DNA of 21,342 nt from the NCBI RefSeq assembly GCF_041807905.1, contig NZ_JBGVSA010000043.1, positions 1 through 21,342 of the forward strand, read 5' to 3'. Below, piece by piece: positions 8,548 to 15,928 of this stretch. The position numbers and the translations under genes were made by a program. The notes under the pieces are model-generated. The model made no database searches. It had not been told where the DNA came from and worked only from the letters and a program-made list of their open reading frames with translations. The DNA is from JBGVSA01 sp041807905 (GTDB lineage: Bacteria > Pseudomonadota > Gammaproteobacteria > Burkholderiales > Rhodocyclaceae). Position 1 is the first letter of the stretch. The number at the start of each line of letters is the position of its first letter.

Positions 8548-8551
8548 GTGA
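8333..8551 (+). CDS. Possible small upstream ORF overlapping the nuclease start (72 aa, doubtful)
   Basis: An ATG-initiated frame of 72 codons stops with TGA at 8549-8551, so that stop and the GTG start of the nuclease share the four bases GTGA, a layout typical of translational coupling. Against it: no ribosome site before 8333, no recognisable domain, and a composition near random. It could equally be non-coding leader. I list it because the overlap is exact. Confidence 0.25.
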   Translation: MGALLWVSSGDCLGCNGGLAITRLAEISPREYPKQVVSPAHLAPSATIATPLPQGGRVVKAFVVIAWREVEA

Positions 8552-9072
8552 AGACAGTCCGATTGGCCGTGCTGGCGGCTTTGCTCGGCGTAATGCCTCT
8601 TGTGCATGCCGAGCCCAGTATTCAGGTGGGTTTTTCGCCCGAAGGGTCGGCGCGAAAGCTGGTTCTGGAAACGATAGGTGGCGCTCGACACAGCATCCAG
8701 ATGCTGGCCTATGCGTTCCAGGCGCCGGACATCATGCAGGCGCTGGTCGACGCGAAAAAGCGCGGTGTCGACGTGCGCGTGGTGGTCGATAAAAAACGGA
8801 ACCAGGGCCGCACGAGCAAGGCGGCCATGGATTTTGTGACGAGCAACGGCGTGGAATTGCGGACCAATAGTCACTTCCACATCCACCATGACAAAACGAT
8901 CATCGTGGACGGCGATACGGTCGAGACGGGATCATTCAACTTTGCCGTGTCGGCCGAGACAGCCAATTCAGAGAATGTTGTGGTGATTGCGGGCGCGCCC
9001 GATGTGACGCGCCAGTACGTTGCGCATTGGCAGTCGCGCTGGGATCTGGGCACGCCCTACTCCCCACGTTGA
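8548..9072 (+). CDS. Secreted phospholipase D-like endonuclease (Nuc/EndA type, single HKD motif)
   Basis: The protein has 174 residues with a Sec signal peptide: MKTVRLAVLAALLGVMPLVHA with cleavage expected after residue 21. One HKD motif is complete: H114, K116 and D121 in HHDKTIIVD, followed by the family's GSFNF at about 127-131. This is the layout of the small plasmid/periplasmic nucleases (Nuc of pKM101), which work as homodimers so that two HKD motifs make one active site and cleave DNA or RNA without metal. The length matches that family. GTG at 8548 is the start, supported by GGAGAG at 8532-8537 and by the signal peptide beginning there. Related genes often ride on plasmids or conjugative elements; no conjugation gene is present here. 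The substrate is inferred as nucleic acid, with a phospholipid less likely. Confidence 0.9.
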   Translation: MKTVRLAVLAALLGVMPLVHAEPSIQVGFSPEGSARKLVLETIGGARHSIQMLAYAFQAPDIMQALVDAKKRGVDVRVVVDKKRNQGRTSKAAMDFVTSNGVELRTNSHFHIHHDKTIIVDGDTVETGSFNFAVSAETANSENVVVIAGAPDVTRQYVAHWQSRWDLGTPYSPR

Positions 9073-9793
9073 TGGCAGGCTCCGCGCGCTGCGCGTAACC
9101 TTGGGCGCGCAGCACACCCGCGACGTTCAACCCCCAGTCGCGTGCGGCTCATGCTGCTGCTGAGAACGGACGCTGCCGGGACAGAACCTTTAACGACACA
9201 GACCGTTATTAACGACTACGGCAACAACCATTAATAACGGTTCTGCTTGCTCAAGGCTGTCGGCAGACGACAAGGCGCTTGTCGTCGCGCCGGTCGCCGC
9301 CCAGAAGCTGACACTTTGCTTGGGCAGTGCGCGGACCGTCCAGCCGTCATGGGTCTGCCCTGCGCGGGGGCTCGTCGGCGGGTGCGGCGAACCAGTTTTC
9401 GCGGGGGACCCACTTGGCCTGCGCGGGGTCGCTCTACAACGGGGCGCCTCACCCGGTCGAGATGACGATCCCCGGATGCGGACTGCCTTGAATCAACCCG
9501 TTGCACGATAAAAGCGGAACTTGCCCTAATGGGCGTGATGGCGTGCGAATTTAGTCAATATGCTGCGGGCATTGATGGCTGGTTGCGGCCAGGACCGGAA
9601 GGTTGCCCGGGCCGAATAGCAGACGCTCAAAAGACCGCTCAGCTCAGAAATCTGCTGGATAGCGTAGGCGCGCAATTCGGCCAAAGCGGACAGTGAAGCC
9701 CCATTTCATGAGCGATCGCCGAGTAGCAATAGCGGCCATCACTCTGTGGGAAGGCGTATGTCTGATGAGTATCTTCAGTTTATAGTGCGGCTC
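9073..9793. other. Gene-free region upstream of the SIR2-HerA operon
   Basis: About 720 bases with no gene I can support. It carries the inverted repeat at 9202-9241. A plus-strand frame closing with TGA at 9489-9491 (preceded by THLACAGSLYNGAPHPVEMT) reads like the tail of a protein but has a stop at 9309-9311 and no start, so it may be decayed coding sequence. The last 250 bases should hold the promoter of the defence operon; TATAGT at 9781-9786 lies just before the preferred SIR2 start but its role is uncertain. Confidence 0.5.
9202..9241. repeat. 11-bp perfect inverted repeat
   Basis: ACCGTTATTAA at 9202-9212 and TTAATAACGGT at 9231-9241 are exact reverse complements with an 18-base loop. 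AGAACC at 9183-9188 also pairs with GGTTCT at 9239-9244. The stem is AT-rich in a GC-rich setting and lies about 130 bases after the nuclease stop. It lacks a T tract, so an intrinsic terminator is unlikely; an operator, a mobile-element end or a structured RNA is possible. Confidence 0.6.
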
Positions 9794-10834
9794 ATGACAC
9801 TGGACGAAATCAAGAAACACCTGCAAGGCCACTTTAGCGACGGATTAGTTACCGTCATCGGGTCAGGCCTTTCCTGTGCTGAAGGATTGCCCGGGATGGA
9901 TGAGCTCGCGGATCACCTACGCACCACCATTGGCGACGGACTTGATGCGGCGGATCTGGCGGCGTGGGAAAACATAGTCCCGCTCATCATGACGAAGGGA
10001 TTGGAAGGCGCGCTGCAAGAAGAAGCGCCTACGGCGGCACTGGAGTCAGTCATATCCACCGCGACGGGCTCGATGCTCGCCGAGCGAGAGCGGCTCGTCA
10101 TTACCTCGGTTTTCAATGGCGCGCGGCAACTGCGGCTGACTCGATTGCTCGGTCACATGCTGAAGCCATCGTCTGGCCTGCCCATCGTGACAACGAACTA
10201 CGACCGTCTGATCGAGGTAGCGGTTGAAGAAGCGGGGATCGGGGCCGACACGATGTTTGTTGGCCGATTCGCCGGCTCCCTCAATGAGCGCGAAAGCAAG
10301 CTAAGCTTCTGCCGCAACGTCACTTTCAAGAAGCCGAATGTCACCTATCGCTACAGTCCTCGGGCATTGATTTGCAAACCGCACGGCAGTCTTGATTGGT
10401 ATCTTCGAGGTGGCCAGCCAGTTTGCTATGCAGGCGACCTCGTCGGTGCGGCGCGTTTGATTATCACTCCCGGACAGAACAAGTTTCGCAATGGCTACGA
10501 AAGCCCGTTCGATCATCACCGGGCCAAGGCCAACGACGCAATCGACCGAGCCAGTCGATTCTTATTCCTTGGCTATGGATTCAACGACGATCACCTAGAG
10601 ACACACCTTTCTCCAGCTATCAAAGGCGGAAAGCCGACGCTTATGCTGTCGCGAATGCTCACTCCGAACGCCGCTGCAATTGCACTAGCCAATGCGAATG
10701 TTACCGCCCTAGAACATCACGAAGAGGCTGGCGTCGCTGGCACTCGGCTGACATTTAATAAAGCCCAACAGTTCATTCCGGGGCTAGCCCTCTGGGATGT
10801 GAACTCATTCATTGACGAGGTTCTTGAACCATGA
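9794..10834 (+). CDS. SIR2-like NADase subunit of a SIR2-HerA antiphage system
   Basis: With the start at ATG 9794 (MTLDEIKKHL) the protein has 346 residues. GTG 9746 or ATG 9758 would add 16 or 12; ATG 9758 has GGAAGG only three bases before it, too close. SIR2 motifs are in order: VTVIGSGLSCAEGLPGM (NAD-binding Gly motif, about residues 20-35), TTNYD (133-137, the conserved Asn), KPHGS (catalytic His about 197), and LFLGYGFNDDH (about 260-270). In known SIR2-HerA systems this subunit depletes NAD+ upon phage sensing and assembles with a HerA hexamer. The downstream gene overlaps its stop by ATGA, so the two are co-translated. The C-terminal region beyond the SIR2 fold is not recognised. Composition is less GC-rich than the flanks. 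Confidence 0.9.
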   Translation: MTLDEIKKHLQGHFSDGLVTVIGSGLSCAEGLPGMDELADHLRTTIGDGLDAADLAAWENIVPLIMTKGLEGALQEEAPTAALESVISTATGSMLAERERLVITSVFNGARQLRLTRLLGHMLKPSSGLPIVTTNYDRLIEVAVEEAGIGADTMFVGRFAGSLNERESKLSFCRNVTFKKPNVTYRYSPRALICKPHGSLDWYLRGGQPVCYAGDLVGAARLIITPGQNKFRNGYESPFDHHRAKANDAIDRASRFLFLGYGFNDDHLETHLSPAIKGGKPTLMLSRMLTPNAAAIALANANVTALEHHEEAGVAGTRLTFNKAQQFIPGLALWDVNSFIDEVLEP

Positions 10835-12591
10835 ACGACACCCCTGCCGCGCTGCAATTCACGGAGGCCGAACTTCTTGGCAGAGTTGCTGCGGTGGACA
10901 CAAGTCGCGTAAGCATCGATGTCTCGAACTCCGTGCTGCTCACTCGCATCGGTATTGGAAATCTGATCGCTGTGCGTGGAAGCACGGAACGTGAGTACCT
11001 CATTGCGGTGACCGAGCGTGTCACCAGAAGCATGAGAGACGAACTTGCAGCTGAGCTACCGGAAGATGGCGAAGACTCAGAACTCGTCTCTGTGCCGACA
11101 GACCTCGTGCGCGGAGCCTTGATCGGCACCTTCCGAACTGTTGATGGCGACAAGAAGAATACCTTCAAACGTGGCGCTGACAGCTTCCCCCAAATAGACC
11201 GCCAGTGCTACGTTGTCGATGCTGCCAACCTCCAACGCTTCATGGGCATCCTCGGAGCAGATTTCCCCGAAAACGAGCGCCTGAAGCTGGGTATGTTTGT
11301 CGCGGACAAGAGTGCGGAGGCCATTGTCAGTGGCGACAAGTTTTTTCAACGTCACGCAGCGATTCTTGGCAGTACGGGCTCCGGTAAGAGCTATGCCGTC
11401 GCGCTAATTCTAGAGCGGGCAGCCAAACTCAAATTTCCAAACATCATCGTGTTTGACATGCACGGCGAATACGCCCCTCTAGCGGATTCCAAGAACGGCG
11501 GCTTTGCGAAACGACTGCGCATCGCTGGCCCCGGTGACCTTGAGAACCCAAGTGACGACGCGCTGTTCCTCCCATACTGGCTGCTGAATCGCGATGAAAT
11601 GCTTTCTATGATTCTGGATCGCAGTGATCAGAACGCGCCAAACCAAGCTTCTCGGTTCACCCTGCATGTCAGAACACTGAAGCAAAAGACTCTTGAGGCC
11701 GAGAACAAGCCTGAGATCGTCAAGACGTTTACCGTCGATTCTCCTGTGCCCTACCCGATTAAGGATCTCGTCGCCCTGCTTGATACCGACAACACAACCA
11801 AGGGCCAAGGGAAGAATGGACCGATCAAGGGAGAATGGGAGGACAAGCTGACTCGGTTCATCTCTCGCCTCGAAGCGAAGTTGGATGATCGCCGCTATGG
11901 CTTCATGTTCGCGCCTCCGGCCAAAGCAAATACGTATGGCTGGCTCGCGGCGCAAGTTGCCCAATTGCTCGGGTCTAGTGATGGTGATGGCATCAAGGTA
12001 ATCGACTTTTCCGAAGTGCCGTCTGATGTGCTGCCAGTCGTAACCGGTACGTTGGCCCGGCTGCTTTACGACGTCCAGTTCTGGATGACCCCGGAAAAGC
12101 GGACGCCAATCACATTGCTTTGTGACGAGGCTCATCTATACCTACCCGTCCGCGAGGACGCCGACGCTGTTCAGCGTCAAGCGCTTGGTGCGTTCGAGAG
12201 AATCGCCAAGGAAGGACGGAAATACGGTTTCTCTCTGTTGGTGGTAAGTCAGCGCCCTTCGGATGTGAGCAAGACCATTCTGAGCCAGTGCAACAATTTC
12301 CTTTCACTGCGCCTAACTAACGACACGGATCAGGCCGTTATCAAGCGCTTGATGCCAGATTCCCTAGCAGGTCTTACCAGCGTCCTGCCACTTCTGGATA
12401 CTGGTGAGGCCTTGATGCTCGGTGATGCAGTTCTTCTCCCATCCCGGATTCGGCTTGATAAGCCCGCGATCACTCCCGACAGTGCAACCCGCGATTTTTG
12501 GAAGGAATGGGGCAAACAAGCGTCCGATGTCGCCGCCATCAACCTTGCCGTCGAGGCTCTACGCAGTCAAACACGACCGAAGACGGCTTGA
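10831..12591 (+). CDS. herA: HerA/FtsK-like ATPase partner of SIR2 (antiphage SIR2-HerA)
   Basis: The protein has 586 residues. The N-terminal HAS-barrel-like part (about 1-150) is followed by Walker A GSTGSGKS at about 180-187, IVFDMHGEYAPL soon after (a HerA hallmark), Walker B LLCDEAHLYLP at about 427-437, then FERIAKEGRKYG and VVSQRPSDVSKTILSQCNN, the HerA sensor/arginine-finger region. HerA ATPases form hexameric rings that translocate DNA; paired with SIR2 they form a defence complex reported to have NADase and nuclease activity. ATG 10831 overlaps the SIR2 stop (ATGA), with the family N-terminus beginning there. No NurA gene is adjacent, as expected for the SIR2 type and unlike the DNA-repair HerA-NurA pair. 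All key motifs are intact, so the system is probably functional. Confidence 0.93.
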   Translation: MNDTPAALQFTEAELLGRVAAVDTSRVSIDVSNSVLLTRIGIGNLIAVRGSTEREYLIAVTERVTRSMRDELAAELPEDGEDSELVSVPTDLVRGALIGTFRTVDGDKKNTFKRGADSFPQIDRQCYVVDAANLQRFMGILGADFPENERLKLGMFVADKSAEAIVSGDKFFQRHAAILGSTGSGKSYAVALILERAAKLKFPNIIVFDMHGEYAPLADSKNGGFAKRLRIAGPGDLENPSDDALFLPYWLLNRDEMLSMILDRSDQNAPNQASRFTLHVRTLKQKTLEAENKPEIVKTFTVDSPVPYPIKDLVALLDTDNTTKGQGKNGPIKGEWEDKLTRFISRLEAKLDDRRYGFMFAPPAKANTYGWLAAQVAQLLGSSDGDGIKVIDFSEVPSDVLPVVTGTLARLLYDVQFWMTPEKRTPITLLCDEAHLYLPVREDADAVQRQALGAFERIAKEGRKYGFSLLVVSQRPSDVSKTILSQCNNFLSLRLTNDTDQAVIKRLMPDSLAGLTSVLPLLDTGEALMLGDAVLLPSRIRLDKPAITPDSATRDFWKEWGKQASDVAAINLAVEALRSQTRPKTA

Positions 12592-13030
12592 TGCACCGGC
12601 GGCGCGATTTGGCTTCGGCTCATAGATACGCTGGCGTGCCTACTGGGCGCCAGTGTTAGCCGCTTCGGTCGTCGTTCCGCCGACCGCGGAGGCCCGGCTC
12701 TAGCCTAGAGCGGACCTTCTCTGTTGCTACTCCAACCGACCGCTTGGGCCGAATTGCTGTCCATGAGTGGTCGCGCCGGGTGGCCGCTCCACTCAGATAC
12801 CCGCCATTGAGCGCCCAACGAATCGATCGGCAGCAGTGGGTCGGCAGTGATCCTTCAGCGCTTTCGATAACAATCTGCCGCCGAAACCAAAAACCTCGGT
12901 TTCGACACCGAGCACCAAAAGCGCCAGATGCGGGTCGCCCCCCGGTTTTTGCAGCATCACCTTCACGACCTGCCGCGCCCCGCGATTCACGAGACACGGA
13001 ACGCGGCAAGTCTGTGGCGAATCCTTGGGA
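12592..13030. other. Gene-free region between herA and the SDR gene
   Basis: About 440 bases between convergent genes. The only coding-like content is the HipA/YjjJ fragment at 12877-12969. No clear terminator after herA was found; GGCTCTAGCCTAGAGC near 12693 is a weak symmetrical stretch without a T tract. Confidence 0.6.
12877..12969 (-). pseudogene. Decayed fragment of a HipA/YjjJ-family gene
   Basis: The minus-strand frame reads VKVMLQKPGGDP then HLALLVLGVETEVFGFGG. It aligns with VLVKFTAPGDNP and HLALSVLDVETEVFDFGG of the intact HipA-like protein encoded at 18491-19795, with about 12 codons missing between the two blocks. At DNA level 12878-12931 matches 19017-19070 at 48 of 54 positions, same strand. 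Nothing on either side continues the similarity: the toxin's N-terminal HTH, kinase-like C-terminal motifs and start are all absent. It is a remnant that cannot encode a working protein. Confidence 0.75.
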
Positions 13031-13786
13031 TCAGATGCCCTGGCCGCCAGACACTTCGATGCGCTGCGCGTTGACCCAGCGATTGTCCCCGGACAACAGG
13101 CTGGCGATCATCGGCCCGATGTCGTCAGCCACGCCGACGCGGCCCAGCGCGGTCATGCCGGCGAAAAACTGGTTGAACGCCGGCGTGTCGCGCACGGCGC
13201 CGCCAAAGAAGTCGGTCTCGATGGCGCCCGGCGCCACGGCGTTGACCGCGATCCCGCGCCGGCCCAGTTCCTTGGCCATGTAGACGGTGAGTACTTCGAC
13301 GGCTCCCTTGACGGCGGCATAGGCCGACCACCCTTCCGCAGCGATGCGGGTCAGGCCGGTGGAAAGGTTGATGATGCGGCCGCCGTCGGCGAGCAGCGGC
13401 AGCAGCTTCTGAGTGAGGAAGAACACGCCCTTGAAGTGCACGTCGACGAGTTGGTCGAAAGCCGCTTCGCTCATTTCGGCGATGGGCGCCACGTCGCCAT
13501 GGCCGGCGTTGTTGACCAGATGGTCGAAGCTGTCGCGCTGCCAGATCCGGCGCAGGGCACTCCCCAGCCGCTCGGCGAAGGCCGGGAAAGTGGATACGTT
13601 GCCGGCATCGAGTTGCAGGGCAACCGCCTTGCGGCCCAGGCTTTCGATCTGCGCGACGACGGCGGCGGCTTCGGCTTCGCGGCGTTGGTAGGTGACGATC
13701 ACGTCGCCGCCTTTGCGGGCGATCGACAGGGCGGTATTGCGGCCGAGGCCTCGGCTGGACCCGGTGATGAGGGAAATCGTGCTCAT
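13031..13786 (-). CDS. Classical SDR-family oxidoreductase (copy 1)
   Basis: The protein has 251 residues, the usual length of a classical short-chain dehydrogenase. Visible are the cofactor motif TGSSRGLG (residues 8-15), NNAG (92-95), and the catalytic set S142 with YAAVK (Y156, K160). PGAIETDFFGG follows the active site and the C-terminus ends IEVSGG. The residue pattern after beta-2 (TYQRREAE) with a basic residue fits NADP(H). The substrate is unknown. The ATG at 13784-13786 has AGGAG six to ten bases upstream. It is divergent from the AraC gene at 13946, the usual sign of a regulator and its target. It is closely related to the SDR at 16569-17348, both sharing HFKGVFFLTQKLLP. Confidence 0.93.
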   Translation of the reverse strand: MSTISLITGSSRGLGRNTALSIARKGGDVIVTYQRREAEAAAVVAQIESLGRKAVALQLDAGNVSTFPAFAERLGSALRRIWQRDSFDHLVNNAGHGDVAPIAEMSEAAFDQLVDVHFKGVFFLTQKLLPLLADGGRIINLSTGLTRIAAEGWSAYAAVKGAVEVLTVYMAKELGRRGIAVNAVAPGAIETDFFGGAVRDTPAFNQFFAGMTALGRVGVADDIGPMIASLLSGDNRWVNAQRIEVSGGQGI

Positions 13787-13932
13787 GGCTAACTCCTGTG
13801 GAGGGGAAAACAGGCGTCCATTCTGTTGCGCGACGCGCCGATCCCCTTTGCCTGATTCTCGGCGTTCCTGGCCTTTTTCTCCGAGGCACTGTCGGCGGTC
13901 GCCCGGAAGCCGCTAGGATGGCCGGAGGAACA

Positions 13933-13965
13933 ATGATGAGAAGCTATGACAAATACACTGCTTGA
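13933..13965 (+). promoter_or_regulatory. Possible 10-residue leader ORF overlapping the AraC start
   Basis: The best ribosome site in this intergenic region, GGAGGA at 13924-13929, sits three bases from ATG 13933 and six from ATG 13936, not near the AraC ATG at 13946. That frame encodes only MMRSYDKYTA and stops at TGA 13963-13965, inside the AraC coding region. The AraC frame itself has a stop at 13937-13939, so it cannot use this site by extension. Translational coupling or attenuation through the leader is an inference. Confidence 0.4.
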
Positions 13966-14917
13966 CGCGGCACGCCGTTACGCCGAGGCGTATGCCGGCG
14001 CCAACGGCGTGGCGCGAACGCCCATTCCGGGCCTGACGGTCATCCGGGCCAGGCAGCCGAGCGGGATCGACTATGCGATCTCGCGGCCGCTCGTGTGCCT
14101 TGTGCTGCAAGGAAGCAAGAGCGTGGCGATGGGGGCGCATACGTTCGACTTCAGCGCCGGCGATTCGCTGTTGATTACGTCCGACGTACCGACGGCCAGC
14201 CAGATCACGCGGGCCAGCGCCGCTGAACCGTACTTTTCGCTGGTGCTGGACCTGGACCTGGCTGCGATTGCGGAACTCGCCGCTGAAATGAAGCTTGAGC
14301 CGGCGCCCCACGGAACGGCTGTGCGGGTTGAGCCGTCCGACGCCGAGGTGGTCGATGCGGCGCTGCGCCTGATGCGTTTGATTGAACGTCCCTCCGCCCT
14401 GCCCGTTCTGCAAGCGCAGCTCGTGCGTGAAATGCACTACTGGCTGCTGGTCGGAAAGCACGGTTCGGCGATTCGCCAGCTCGGCTGGCAGGGCAATCAC
14501 ACCCAGCGTGTGGCGCGCGCGATTGCCTTGCTGCGCAGCGCCTTCACGCAGCCGCTTCCGGTCGAGCGGTTGGCGTCGACGGCCGGCATGAGCACGTCGT
14601 CGTTCTACCAGCACTTTCGTGCGGCGACCTCTTTGTCGCCGCTGCAGTTTCAGAAGCAGTTGCGCCTGATCGAGGCTCGCAGGCTGTTGATGTCGGAAGG
14701 CGTGTCGGCCAGCACCGCGGCGTATTCGGTGGGCTACGAAAGCGTCCAGCAATTCACGCGTGAATACCGGCGAATGTTCGGTCTGCCTCCCGGCAAAGAC
14801 ACGGATGCGAACAGAAGTGCTGTCAGCGCCGGCGCCGGAAGCGGGGAACGAGGCCCGGCATCCCATGCGGCCCAGGACGCGCTCCCCATGGAAACAGCGC
14901 AACCAATGTGCAGCTAA
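13946..14917 (+). CDS. AraC-family transcriptional regulator (copy 1)
   Basis: The protein has 323 residues. The N-terminal AraC_N/cupin-like domain (PSGIDYAISRPLVCLVLQGS, about residues 38-57) would sense a small molecule. The C-terminal two-helix-turn-helix DNA-binding domain spans about 195-285: PVERLASTAGMSTSSFYQHF is the first HTH and the second ends VGYESVQQFTREYRRMFG, the AraC signature. About 35 extra low-complexity residues follow. A stop lies three codons upstream in frame, so ATG 13946 is the most upstream start. It diverges from the SDR at 13031-13786 and most likely controls it. It is paralogous to the AraC gene at 17465-18376, with the same divergent arrangement. Confidence 0.93.
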   Translation: MTNTLLDAARRYAEAYAGANGVARTPIPGLTVIRARQPSGIDYAISRPLVCLVLQGSKSVAMGAHTFDFSAGDSLLITSDVPTASQITRASAAEPYFSLVLDLDLAAIAELAAEMKLEPAPHGTAVRVEPSDAEVVDAALRLMRLIERPSALPVLQAQLVREMHYWLLVGKHGSAIRQLGWQGNHTQRVARAIALLRSAFTQPLPVERLASTAGMSTSSFYQHFRAATSLSPLQFQKQLRLIEARRLLMSEGVSASTAAYSVGYESVQQFTREYRRMFGLPPGKDTDANRSAVSAGAGSGERGPASHAAQDALPMETAQPMCS

Positions 14918-14932
14918 CGCCGGTCGACAAAT

Positions 14933-15820
14933 TCATTCTGAGTAGTCTGGCTGCTCGATGTCCTCCACGATCCCGACTTCCTTGGGCGCCCACCCGAGCG
15001 TTTTTCTCGTCCACGCGCTGGAAGCCGGGCCGTCGTTTTCCACGAACATCGCCAGATCGCCGAAATGCCGTTTGGCTTGCTCCTGCGTCAGCGACTTCGT
15101 GGGAACGCCGACCTGGCGTCCGATGGCCTCGGCAATCTGGCGGTACGGCACGCCCTCCTCCGCAACGGCGTGATACGCCTCGTTCCGGGCGCCCCGTTCA
15201 AGCGCGAGACGATAGACGCGCGCAGCATCCAGCCGGTGAACACTGGGCCAGCGATTTTGCCCGTCGCCGACGTAGGCGGAGACGCCTTTGGCACGGGCCA
15301 CGCCCGCGAGCCAAGGCACGAACCCGTGAGTCTCGCCTTTTCCGTGCACCGAGCGCGGATTGCGCACGACGGTGGCATGCAATCCATGCTCGGCCAGCGC
15401 GAATGCAGTCTGGGCCGATGCACGCGGAAGTTCCGGCCGCACCAGAGGACGATCCGCTTCGGTGAAGGTTTCTCCGGTGGTGCGGAAGAAACCGTCCGTC
15501 ACAACGATTGGCCGTCGAGAGCCGGAAAAAACTTCGCCGAAGGTTTCGATCGCACGTCGATCTTCGTCGGCCAACTCCGCGAACCTCGAAAGGTCGACGC
15601 CGAAGGCCGTGTGAATGATGCCGTCGGCATTCGATGCGCCGCGCCGAAGTACGTCCAGGTCGGCCAGTGTTCCCATCAAGGGCGTACCGCCGGCAGCGGC
15701 AAGCGCTTCGGCTTTCGCTTTCGAGCGCACCAGGCCCAATACGGAATGGCCCGCGTCGAGCAATTCACGCGCGATCATCGAACCGATCCAGCCGCTCGCT
15801 CCGGTAAGGAATACATGCAT
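14933..15820 (-). CDS. Atypical/extended SDR (NAD-dependent epimerase-like) oxidoreductase
   Basis: The protein has 295 residues when started at ATG 15818-15820 (MHVFLTGASGWIG), which has GGGGAGA about eight bases upstream. The frame stays open upstream but that stretch is antisense to the TetR gene and is excluded. TGASGWIG (6-13) is the extended-SDR cofactor motif. Conserved family blocks include VVRNPRSVHGKG, SAYVGDGQNRWPSVHRLDAA and AYHAVAEEGVPYRQIAEAIG. I do not see the canonical YxxxK; the usual position reads ASAQTAFA, as in the atypical branch, so catalysis may differ. It diverges from the TetR gene with twin palindromes between, implying repression by that TetR. It converges with AraC copy 1, leaving a 15-base gap. 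Confidence 0.9.
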   Translation of the reverse strand: MHVFLTGASGWIGSMIARELLDAGHSVLGLVRSKAKAEALAAAGGTPLMGTLADLDVLRRGASNADGIIHTAFGVDLSRFAELADEDRRAIETFGEVFSGSRRPIVVTDGFFRTTGETFTEADRPLVRPELPRASAQTAFALAEHGLHATVVRNPRSVHGKGETHGFVPWLAGVARAKGVSAYVGDGQNRWPSVHRLDAARVYRLALERGARNEAYHAVAEEGVPYRQIAEAIGRQVGVPTKSLTQEQAKRHFGDLAMFVENDGPASSAWTRKTLGWAPKEVGIVEDIEQPDYSE

Positions 15821-15870
15821 GACGAATCTCCCCAGCTTGGGCAGCCCCGTGCAGAATGCGTCGGCCGCCG

Positions 15871-15913
15871 ATGTCAGTGACTGACATGCTATACATTGTG
15901 TCAGTGACTGACA
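15871..15913. promoter_or_regulatory. Twin 15-bp palindromic operators between SDR and TetR genes
   Basis: TGTCAGTGACTGACA occurs twice, at 15872-15886 and 15899-15913, each a perfect palindrome about a central G. The first extends to 17 bp (ATGTCAGTGACTGACAT, 15871-15887). The centres are 27 bp apart, with a TATACA (15890-15895) between them that could be a -10 element. The sites lie between divergent starts at 15820 and 15929. Duplicate palindromes in a TetR divergent promoter are the textbook place for the repressor's own operators. Confidence 0.85.
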
Positions 15914-15928
15914 ATGGGTGTGGGATTC

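Noticed and set aside
8269..8889. 206-codon minus-strand ORF
   Set aside because: Overlaps antisense to the HKD nuclease, whose motifs and signal peptide are unambiguous; no domain recognised in the antisense product.
12744..13283. 179-codon plus-strand ORF near herA
   Set aside because: Runs antisense into the SDR gene, has no ribosome site or recognisable domain, and lies across the HipA remnant.
13025..13792. 255-codon plus-strand ORF
   Set aside because: Exact antisense shadow of SDR copy 1.
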